Source: Oscillospiraceae bacterium
Lineage (GTDB): Bacteria > Bacillota > Clostridia > Oscillospirales > Oscillospiraceae
Direction of reading: 5' to 3'
Assembly: GCA_016296235.1 (NCBI GenBank)
Contig: JAEDJR010000134.1
Coordinates: 1-5,297, forward strand
Length of the DNA: 5,297 nt
Under the pieces are notes generated by a model. It saw only the letters and a list, made by a program, of their open reading frames with translations, did not search any database and was not told the DNA's origin. This document shows, one piece after another, positions 1-4,423 of this stretch. Both the position numbers and the translations under genes were made by a program. The first letter of the stretch is position 1, and the number at the start of each line of letters is the position of its first letter.

Positions 1-125
1 AGGCTCCCCTGCGTAAGGGGAGCTGGCACGGCGCAAGCCGTGACTGAGGGGTCGTTGCTGGCACCGACTGCCTGCACACAACCCCTCCGGCCCTTCGGGC
101 CACCTCCCCTTACACAGGGGAGGCT
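1..125. repeat. Palindromic intergenic repeat element (MITE/REP-like), possibly cut by the window edge
   Basis: The two ends of this stretch are imperfect inverted copies of each other. The left arm begins AGGCTCCCCTGCGTAAGGGG and the reverse complement of the right arm begins AGCCTCCCCTGTGTAAGGGG. Each arm carries two hairpins. On the left these are 3-10 with 16-23 (8 bp, loop GCGTA) and 27-32 with 37-42 (CACGGC/GCCGTG, loop GCAA). On the right they are 103-110 with 116-123 (8 bp) and 89-93 with 97-101 (GGCCC/GGGCC). GAGGGG-type boxes follow both arms. No ORF with gene-like character lies inside. This layout, with terminal inverted repeats and internal hairpins but no coding capacity, fits a non-autonomous repeat common in gut clostridial genomes. 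The folded RNA could also stop transcription entering from the left. Copy number in this genome is unknown, and the true left end may lie outside the window. Confidence 0.72.
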
Positions 126-146
126 TTCGGTGCAGCTTGTGTTTGT

Positions 147-164
147 GCAAAATTGCAATTTTGC
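147..164. repeat. 18-base perfect AT-rich palindrome
   Basis: The sequence GCAAAATTGCAATTTTGC reads identically on both strands. It lies between the repeat element and the promoter of the metal-responsive operon, about 49 bases upstream of the -35 box. It may be the tail of the repeat element or an independent protein-binding site. With no loop it would form a poor RNA hairpin, so a terminator role is less likely. Confidence 0.55.
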
Positions 165-206
165 GACAGGCCCGAATTGACAATTTTGACCGGCTTTTTT
201 TAGTTT

Positions 207-232
207 AACACATTGACAAACATCAATGCGTT
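207..232. promoter_or_regulatory. Probable ArsR-type operator overlapping the -35 box
   Basis: This is an inverted repeat with arms AAC-A-CATTGA and TCAATG-C-GTT around the 6-base spacer CAAACA. Nine of ten arm positions pair, and the inner six on each side are perfect. Repeats of the form ATTGA-N6-TCAAT are the expected shape of a site for a dimeric ArsR/SmtB winged-helix repressor. The site covers the whole -35 hexamer and most of the spacer, so a bound dimer would exclude RNA polymerase. The repressor gene starts 37 bases downstream, which suggests autoregulation. Assigning it to this particular repressor is inference. Confidence 0.72.
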
Positions 233-241
233 GTCTATAAT
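213..241 (+). promoter_or_regulatory. Sigma-70/SigA promoter of the ArsR-permease-thioredoxin operon
   Basis: A consensus -35 box TTGACA at 213-218 and a consensus -10 box TATAAT at 236-241 are separated by exactly 17 bases. Transcription would start near 248, giving a leader of about 22 bases that contains the GGGAGG ribosome binding site at 258-263. Both hexamers match consensus perfectly, so the unrepressed promoter should be strong. That fits a system held off by a dedicated repressor. The promoter faces the three genes that follow. Confidence 0.88.
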
Positions 242-246
242 ATAGA
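234..246. promoter_or_regulatory. Second inverted repeat over the -10 box
   Basis: TCTATA and TATAGA form a perfect 6-base inverted repeat around a central A, with two further matching pairs outside one mismatch (TT at 231-232 against AA at 248-249). It covers the -10 hexamer and reaches the predicted transcription start. It could be a second repressor contact next to the 207-232 site. An AT-rich -10 region can also form such symmetry by chance, because TATA is itself a palindrome. Confidence 0.4.
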
Positions 247-269
247 TAAACTTCGATGGGAGGCGTACG

Positions 270-560
270 ATGGACGAACGAAAGACGGCCTTGATGTTCA
301 AGGCGTTCTGCGATGAAAACCGCATCCGAATTCTGAAGCTGCTTTGCAGCGGGGAAAAGTGTGCCTGCAGGCTGCTGGAGGAAATGAGCATCAGCCAGCC
401 GACCCTGTCCCATCACATGAAGATTCTGTGCGATTCCGGCATTGTCGTCGGGCGCAGGGAAGGCAAGTGGATGCATTACCGCATTTGTCCCGAAGGCGTT
501 CAGACCGCCCGGGCCTATCTGACGGATCTGGCCGCCGCGGAACCCGCCTGCGAATCCTGA
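270..560 (+). CDS. ArsR/SmtB family metal(loid)-responsive transcriptional repressor
   Basis: This 96-residue protein has the usual length and layout of the ArsR/SmtB family, dimeric winged-helix repressors that leave DNA when they bind metal or metalloid ions. Residues 8-28 form the first helices (KAFCDENRIRILKLL). Residues 41-59 form the helix-turn-helix with the recognition helix (SQPTLSHHMKIL), and residues 60-72 form the beta-wing (GRREGKWMHYRI). The segment EKCACRLLEE at 29-38 matches the ELCVCDL-type metal box of ArsR, placing Cys31 and Cys33 in the alpha-3 thiolate site. The third cysteine used by E. coli ArsR is not at the equivalent place (Leu36). Cys14, Cys26, Cys54, Cys73 and Cys94 are other candidate ligands. 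GGGAGG at 258-263 lies six bases before the ATG and supports this start. It is first in an operon with a permease and a thioredoxin-like protein. The family call is firm; arsenic as the inducer is inferred. Confidence 0.93.
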   Translation: MDERKTALMFKAFCDENRIRILKLLCSGEKCACRLLEEMSISQPTLSHHMKILCDSGIVVGRREGKWMHYRICPEGVQTARAYLTDLAAAEPACES

Positions 561-566
561 TTTCTG

Positions 567-590
567 TTCCGAGCAGCGGAAAGGGTTTTT
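567..590 (+). terminator. Weak hairpin plus T-run between repressor and permease genes
   Basis: TTCCG at 567-571 pairs with CGGAA at 577-581 across a 5-base loop. After AGGG, five T residues follow at 586-590. The stem is short, so this is at best a leaky terminator or attenuator that would lower permease expression relative to the repressor. It could equally be chance, since the downstream genes have no obvious promoter of their own. Confidence 0.2.
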
Positions 591-620
591 CAATATTTTC
601 GATATGAAAGGGACACAGTT

Positions 621-1640
621 ATGAATATATTGCGGTCAATATGGGATGTTTTCCAGACGCAGGTCCTGGGCATGAAATGGCTGAATGACGCCATCGGCGG
701 CGCATTGTCCGCCCTGGGGCTGGATATGGCATCCCGTTGGGGCGGGAGCATCCGGTTTTTTCTCTACGATGTGATCAAAATTACGGTGCTGCTCTGCTTC
801 CTGATCTTTGTGATCTCCTACATCCAGAGCTATTTCCCGCCGGAACGGAGCAAGCGGATTCTGGGCAGGTTCCGGGGAATCTGGGCAAATATCATTGCCG
901 CCCTGCTGGGAACCGTGACGCCCTTCTGCTCCTGCTCGTCCATCCCGCTGTTTATCGGCTTTTCCAGTGCCGGGCTGCCGCTGGGCGTCACCTTCTCGTT
1001 CCTGATTTCCTCTCCCATGGTGGATCTGGGGAGCCTGGTGCTGCTGATGAGCGTGTTCGGTGCGAAGGTGGCCGTGATTTATGTGGTTCTCGGCCTGGTT
1101 GTCGCCGTTGCTGGCGGAACCCTGATCGAAAAACTCCACATGGAAAACCATGTGGAGGAATTCATCCGAAGAGCCAAAGGCGGCGTGGATATCGAAGCCC
1201 CGGATCTGACGGTGAAGGACCGGCTGATCTACGCAAAAGAGCAGGTTGCGGGGACGTTCAAAAAAGTGTTTCCCTATATCCTCCTTGGCGTCGGCATTGG
1301 CGCGGTGATTCACAACTGGATCCCGGAGACGTGGATTCAGAACATTCTGGGCAGCCGAAACCCCCTGGGGGTGATCCTGGCGGTGCTGGCCGGCGTTCCC
1401 ATGTACGCGGATATTTTCGGCACCATTCCCGTGGCGGAAGCCCTTCTGGCAAAGGGCGCCCAGCTGGGAACCATCCTCAGCTTTATGATGGCGGTGACCA
1501 CCCTGAGCCTGCCGTCCATGATCCTGCTGCGCAAGGCGGTTAAACCCAGGCTGCTGGGCCTGTTTGCCGCAATCTGCACCCTCGGGATCATCATCGTCGG
1601 CTATTTCTTCAACGCAATACAACCCATTCTGATATTCTAG
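621..1640 (+). CDS. PF03773-family permease (ArsP / SO_0444-type metal(loid) efflux)
   Basis: This 339-residue integral membrane protein belongs to the PF03773 (formerly DUF318) permeases. They include ArsP, an exporter of trivalent organoarsenicals, and the SO_0444-type metal efflux proteins. About eight hydrophobic segments are visible, near residues 48-70, 88-112, 116-138, 142-168, 216-233, 247-266, 283-303 and 310-335. A charged cytoplasmic loop at 170-212 separates two halves. The family signature TPFCSCSSIPLFIGF at 100-114 puts Cys103 and Cys105 in a membrane-embedded CxC pair that could bind a thiophilic substrate. The second half has a counterpart motif, GVPMYADIFGTIPVAEALL (258-276), followed by SLPSMILL (296-303). 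AAAGGGA at 607-613 is seven bases before the ATG. The repressor gene upstream and the redox protein downstream make efflux of a metal(loid) the likely job. Whether the substrate is methylated arsenite, inorganic arsenite or another soft metal cannot be decided here. Confidence 0.9.
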   Translation: MNILRSIWDVFQTQVLGMKWLNDAIGGALSALGLDMASRWGGSIRFFLYDVIKITVLLCFLIFVISYIQSYFPPERSKRILGRFRGIWANIIAALLGTVTPFCSCSSIPLFIGFSSAGLPLGVTFSFLISSPMVDLGSLVLLMSVFGAKVAVIYVVLGLVVAVAGGTLIEKLHMENHVEEFIRRAKGGVDIEAPDLTVKDRLIYAKEQVAGTFKKVFPYILLGVGIGAVIHNWIPETWIQNILGSRNPLGVILAVLAGVPMYADIFGTIPVAEALLAKGAQLGTILSFMMAVTTLSLPSMILLRKAVKPRLLGLFAAICTLGIIIVGYFFNAIQPILIF

Positions 1641-1644
1641 GAGG
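1639..1644 (+). promoter_or_regulatory. Consensus AGGAGG ribosome binding site overlapping the permease stop codon
   Basis: AGGAGG begins inside the permease stop codon TAG (1638-1640) and lies eight bases before the ATG of the thioredoxin-like gene at 1653. It fixes that start, and it means terminating ribosomes run over the next initiation site. This supports translational coupling of the two genes. Confidence 0.85.
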
Positions 1645-1652
1645 AAACAAAT

Positions 1653-2021
1653 ATGGCACTGTTCAATTTCGGAAAGAAAAAGGAAGAAGAGAAGAAGGCG
1701 CCCGTCTGCTGCTGCGGCTCGGAAGCTGCGGCAGAGGAGCGCACCGGCTGCTGCTGCGGTGCGCCCGTGGAGGGAATCTGCTGCGTCAAGGTTCTGGGCG
1801 CCGGCTGCAAGACCTGCCACGAGCAGTATGAAAACGCGCAGGCCGCAGTCAAGGCCATGGGTCTGAACCTGGAGGTGGAGTATATCACCGACATGGAAAA
1901 GGTCATGGGATACGGCGTCATGTCCATGCCTGCCATCGTGGTCAACGAAAAGGTCGTGTCCATGGGCAAGCTGCTGAAGGCCGCCGATGTGGAAAACCTG
2001 CTGCGCAAGCTGAGCGACTGA
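1653..2021 (+). CDS. Thioredoxin-fold redox protein with cysteine-rich N-terminal tail (TIGR00412-like)
   Basis: This 122-residue cytoplasmic protein has two parts. Residues 45-122 form a small thioredoxin/glutaredoxin-like domain of the MTH895 / 'redox-active disulfide protein 2' type. A beta strand VKVLGAG leads into the active-site motif Cys52-Lys-Thr-Cys55-His. The cis-proline loop is SMPAIVVN (91-98, Pro93), and the C-terminal helix is DVENLLRKL. Residues 1-44 are unusual. A lysine/glutamate-rich segment (8-15) is followed by CCCG at 19-22, CCCG at 33-36 and CC at 43-44, giving ten cysteines in all. The CCC clusters look suited to binding soft metal or arsenite, which would be reduced by, or passed from, the CxxC domain. 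The gene follows the PF03773 permease directly, with an AGGAGG site straddling the permease stop codon. A joint role in efflux, as a redox partner or metallochaperone, is inferred. The fold assignment is confident; the tail's function is unknown. Confidence 0.88.
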   Translation: MALFNFGKKKEEEKKAPVCCCGSEAAAEERTGCCCGAPVEGICCVKVLGAGCKTCHEQYENAQAAVKAMGLNLEVEYITDMEKVMGYGVMSMPAIVVNEKVVSMGKLLKAADVENLLRKLSD

Positions 2022-2030
2022 CCCGCCGCC

Positions 2031-3056
2031 CTATGACCGGACGGCCTGGCCGAATCCGGGGCTGAACAGCTCCTCCCCGTCCGGGGTCACCCACATGGCC
2101 TCTGCGCCGTAGCGCTCCAGCAGCGCCTGGCCCGCTTCCCGGGACAGCAGGAACAGCGCCGTGGACAGCCCGTCGGCTATGCCGGAATCCGCGCACAGCA
2201 CCGTGACACAGCGCCAGGAACCGGCGGGCATCAGGGTTTCGGGGTCGATGATATGATGATAGCGCACACCGTCCACGGTGTAGTACCGCTGATAGTCGCC
2301 GCTGGTGACAACGGCCCCCTCCGTGAGCTGCAGGGTATGCAGATAGTTGTCTCCGCCGTCGGGGCTTTGAATGCCCACGACCCATGCGCCACCGTCGGGC
2401 TTTCCGCCGGTGGCGCAGACATTTCCGCCCACACTGACCAGCAGCCCGGCGGGCGCCGTTTTGCAGACCTCGCCCACGGCGTAGCCCTTGGCAACGGCGC
2501 CCACATCCAGGCGCATGGCGGGATCCCGGAGCCAGACCGTGGATGCTTCCTCGTCGATGACCACATCGTCGAAGTCCATATGGGCTGCCGCCTCCCGCAG
2601 GGCCTCCGCATCCGGCAGCGCCGCGTGGGCGGGATCCGCAAGGCCGTCCGTCCTGGCTTCATGCCACAGGGACAGAACGCTGCCCATGGCGGCGTTGACC
2701 CGGCCGTCCGTCTGTTCGTACAGCTCGCGGCAGAGCAGCAGCAGTTCGATCAGCCGCCGGTCCGTTTTCACCGGTTCTTTTCCCGCGTGGTCGTTGACGG
2801 TTTTCAGGTTGTTCATACCGGGATAGGTATGGTAGATGTCAAACAATTGGTGGTATTCCAGCAGGGCCTCCCGGATGGATTGGGCCTCAGCCTGGAAGGC
2901 TTCCTCGCTGTCCGCGTATCCCACCACGGTGGTCACCGTGTCAAAGAGCGTCAGAAAGCTGGCTTCGTACCGCTGCTGCCCGGCACAGCCGGACAGGAGG
3001 AGCACCGCCGGCACCAGGGCCGCCAGCAGAAGCGCCCGCAGTCTTGTTCTGTTCAT
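2031..3056 (-). CDS. apbE: FAD:protein FMN transferase, ApbE family lipoprotein
   Basis: ApbE uses FAD to attach FMN covalently to a threonine or serine of extracytoplasmic redox proteins such as NqrC, RnfG and other FMN-binding domains. This 341-residue protein is full length. It starts with a lipoprotein signal peptide: MNRTRLRALLLAAL, a hydrophobic core, then the lipobox LSGC with Cys24 as lipidation site. It should therefore be anchored on the outer face of the membrane. The family motifs appear in order: FLTLFDTVTTV (34-44), MNNLKTVNDHAG (81-92), VNAAMGSVLSLWH (120-132), RLDVGAVAKGYAV (182-194), VSVGGNV (207-213), VTSGDYQRYY (250-259), HHIIDPETLMPA (267-278) and SGIADGLSTALF (291-302), which holds the aspartate and threonine near the Mg site. 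AGGAGG (+ strand CCTCCT, 3066-3071) is nine bases before the ATG. It is last in a probable operon with NusG domain II and Gx transporter genes. No FMN-acceptor protein is in the window, so its target must be encoded elsewhere. Confidence 0.95.
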   Translation of the reverse strand: MNRTRLRALLLAALVPAVLLLSGCAGQQRYEASFLTLFDTVTTVVGYADSEEAFQAEAQSIREALLEYHQLFDIYHTYPGMNNLKTVNDHAGKEPVKTDRRLIELLLLCRELYEQTDGRVNAAMGSVLSLWHEARTDGLADPAHAALPDAEALREAAAHMDFDDVVIDEEASTVWLRDPAMRLDVGAVAKGYAVGEVCKTAPAGLLVSVGGNVCATGGKPDGGAWVVGIQSPDGGDNYLHTLQLTEGAVVTSGDYQRYYTVDGVRYHHIIDPETLMPAGSWRCVTVLCADSGIADGLSTALFLLSREAGQALLERYGAEAMWVTPDGEELFSPGFGQAVRS

Positions 3057-3095
3057 GTTGTGTATCCTCCTGATTTTCCCGGAAGCTCCGCCTTT

Positions 3096-3611
3096 TCATG
3101 CCGACGGCCTGTGCGCGCCTGCCGCCATCAGCGCCCGGAAGGTCACGGACGAAATGGCCCCGGTGATCCACCCCGAGGGGATGGCCGCCAGCAGCAAAAA
3201 CGGCAGATAGCCGAAGGTATGCCCGGAATACAGCAGCAGGGACGCTGCACAGACCTGTCCGAAATTGTGGGCGGCTGCGCCCAGAATGCTGACGCCGAAA
3301 ATGGAGAAAACGGGGAGCTTTTTGCACTGCAGCATGACAAAAAAAGCGCATAGGCCGCCGGTGAGGGACATGGCCAGGGCCGTCACGCCGCTGCCAAACA
3401 GGCACCCCAGAAGGCACCGCACGACCAGAATTTGAAAGGCCGTCTGCGGCGTCAGGAAATACAGCGCCGCCATGGTCACAATGTTGGCCAGCCCCAGCTT
3501 GACGCCGGGCAGCGGTACCAGCAATTGCAGCGGGATGAACCGCTCGGCATAGGAAAGGGCCAGGGCCAGCGATACCAGCAGCGCCGAAAGAGCCAGCTGC
3601 TTTGTCTTCAT
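3096..3611 (-). CDS. Gx transporter family membrane protein (PF07456, EetB-like)
   Basis: This 171-residue, very hydrophobic protein belongs to the Gx transporter family, often labelled 'heptaprenyl diphosphate synthase component I' (PF07456). It resembles the small S-type subunits of ECF transporters in size. About five or six membrane segments are visible, roughly at 5-22, 28-52, 57-78, 80-96, 102-128 and 133-162. Family-type motifs are PGVKLGLANIVTM (35-47), VVRCLLGCLFGSG (63-75), MSLTGGLCAF (81-90) and SILGAAAHNFGQ (108-119). The ATG overlaps the stop codon of the upstream NusG domain II gene in an ATGA arrangement, with GGGAGG (+ strand 3618-3623) six bases before the start, so the two genes are translationally coupled. 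From memory, this pair corresponds to the EetA/EetB accessory proteins of flavin-based extracellular electron transfer loci. What it transports, or whether it transports at all, is not established. The 'prenyl synthase' label is probably misleading because no prenyltransferase DDxxD motif is present. Confidence 0.88.
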   Translation of the reverse strand: MKTKQLALSALLVSLALALSYAERFIPLQLLVPLPGVKLGLANIVTMAALYFLTPQTAFQILVVRCLLGCLFGSGVTALAMSLTGGLCAFFVMLQCKKLPVFSIFGVSILGAAAHNFGQVCAASLLLYSGHTFGYLPFLLLAAIPSGWITGAISSVTFRALMAAGAHRPSA

Positions 3612-4003
3612 GGCGCACCTCCCACACCGGATACGGCGTCAACCGTGCCGGCGCCCGTCAGGCGGATCTCCATTTTGTTGGGCAGGCAGACGATGCTCTC
3701 TCCACCGCCGGAAATCCAGCCCCGGTGGACGCAGTCCTTGCCGGGGCAGTCCGAAGCCGTCACGGCGATCTTTCCGCCGGAGACCGTAATCACATTGGTG
3801 CACGCGCCGGTGACGGAAAAGCGCTCGTCCCGGCTGAGGGGAATCTCCCGGATCAGCTGTCCCTCCAGGTAGATCTGCGCCACGGCCGGAGACTCCCTTC
3901 CGGCGCAGAGGAAAAAGCCGGCTGCCGCAAGGGCGGCGCACACCGCCACCAGCGCCATGGCCAGCCAGTCTCCTTTCCGGAATTGCAGAGAGATCTCACC
4001 CAC
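3608..4003 (-). CDS. Membrane-anchored NusG domain II protein (PF07009, EetA-like)
   Basis: This 131-residue protein has one N-terminal membrane segment (about 13-33) and an outward-facing NusG domain II (about 41-118). The domain is named for similarity to an insert in some NusG proteins, but this protein has no NusG transcription-factor part. The conserved family core is VTASDCPGKDCVHRGWIS (81-98) followed by SIVCLPNKMEIRL (103-115). Cys86, Cys91, His93 and Cys106 could form a disulfide or bind a cofactor. The start is GTG, not ATG: a full AGGAGG (+ strand CCTCCT, 4013-4018) lies nine bases upstream, while the first in-frame ATG (codon 16) would delete the front of the membrane helix. It overlaps the Gx transporter gene by four bases, and the lipoprotein ApbE gene follows. 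This context suggests a part in extracytoplasmic flavin-linked electron transfer. Its exact biochemical role is unknown for the family. Confidence 0.88.
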   Translation of the reverse strand: MGEISLQFRKGDWLAMALVAVCAALAAAGFFLCAGRESPAVAQIYLEGQLIREIPLSRDERFSVTGACTNVITVSGGKIAVTASDCPGKDCVHRGWISGGGESIVCLPNKMEIRLTGAGTVDAVSGVGGAP

Positions 4004-4012
4004 CGTATCCTT

Positions 4013-4018
4013 CCTCCT
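4013..4018 (-). promoter_or_regulatory. AGGAGG ribosome binding site that decides the GTG start of the NusG domain II gene
   Basis: On the minus strand, AGGAGG lies nine bases before GTG at 4003-4001, in the 20-base gap after the MazG-like gene. No ATG in the correct frame lies near it. The site therefore supports GTG initiation and close coupling to the upstream gene. Confidence 0.75.
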
Positions 4019-4023
4019 CGTGG

Positions 4024-4359
4024 TCAGGCGTCCCGCCGGTTCAGCAGAAACGTCTCCAGATTGACTTTATGATGGTACTTCAGGGAAGCCGCTCGATCCT
4101 TGCGGAGTATGATATCATTCAGGTCGATCCCGTTGATTGCCGCAATGGCAACGATATAGTGGAGCATATCCGCCAATTCCGTGCCCAATTCCTCCTGGAG
4201 ATTGCTTTCCTCGGAGGACTTTCTGCCCGCCCGTTTGTTCAGGACTTCCGCGACCTCGCCGGTTTCCTCCACCAGCTTCATAAACAGGCCCTGCTCATTG
4301 GCCCAGCCGCTGTAGCGGTCGGATAAGTAGGCCTGCAAAGCTTCCACCGTGATGTTCAT
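4024..4359 (-). CDS. MazG-like nucleotide pyrophosphohydrolase (single domain)
   Basis: This 111-residue all-alpha protein has the MazG / all-alpha NTP-PPase signature. Glu31, Glu32 and Glu35 in LVEETGEVAEVL form the first half of the metal site. Glu61 and Asp64 in ELGTELADMLHYIVAIA form the ExxD half, 25 residues after Glu35. These residues bind the Mg ions that help hydrolyse a nucleoside triphosphate to monophosphate and pyrophosphate, usually for nucleotide-pool cleaning or alarmone control. All expected acidic residues are present, so it is probably active; the substrate is unknown. The reading frame is open further upstream to 4446, but the ATG at 4359 is preceded by AAAGGAG (+ strand 4368-4374) eight bases away. 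The longer version would also overlap the next gene and start with a non-family sequence. It ends 20 bases before the NusG domain II gene, which suggests cotranscription, although a functional link to flavin electron transfer is not obvious. Confidence 0.88.
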   Translation of the reverse strand: MNITVEALQAYLSDRYSGWANEQGLFMKLVEETGEVAEVLNKRAGRKSSEESNLQEELGTELADMLHYIVAIAAINGIDLNDIILRKDRAASLKYHHKVNLETFLLNRRDA

Positions 4360-4367
4360 GATTGATT

Positions 4368-4374
4368 CTCCTTT
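4368..4374 (-). promoter_or_regulatory. Ribosome binding site fixing the MazG-like start
   Basis: AAAGGAG on the minus strand is eight bases from the ATG at 4359-4357. It chooses this start over the longer open frame reaching 4446. A TATAAT sequence immediately upstream (+ strand 4376-4381) is discussed under findings. Confidence 0.72.
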
Positions 4375-4423
4375 GATTATACAGCAGAAACGCTGGATTT
4401 TGAAGTGGAATATCCTTCTGCGG

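Noticed and set aside
1..125. A CRISPR array or structured regulatory RNA at the left edge.
   Set aside because: There are only two arms in inverted orientation, not direct repeats with spacers, and no riboswitch-like conserved core that I recognise.
177..205. A second TTGACA at 177-182 as another promoter.
   Set aside because: The sequence 17-18 bases downstream (TTAGTT/TAGTTT) is a poor -10 box, while the 213-241 promoter is near perfect.
636..1820. A 394-codon open frame on the minus strand across the permease and thioredoxin genes.
   Set aside because: Its translation is rich in Gln, His, Arg, Ala and Gly with no family motif or membrane pattern. It spans two clear opposite-strand genes and starts without a good ribosome binding site. 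GC-rich codon bias explains it.
2253..3353. A 366-codon open frame on the plus strand opposite apbE.
   Set aside because: It is antisense to a full-length ApbE with every family motif, and its translation shows low-complexity Gly/Arg/Gln composition without a recognisable domain.
3096..3611. Heptaprenyl diphosphate synthase subunit, the label often given to PF07456 proteins.
   Set aside because: The protein is an integral membrane protein with no prenyltransferase aspartate motifs. Context with NusG domain II and ApbE favours the Gx transporter/EetB-like reading.
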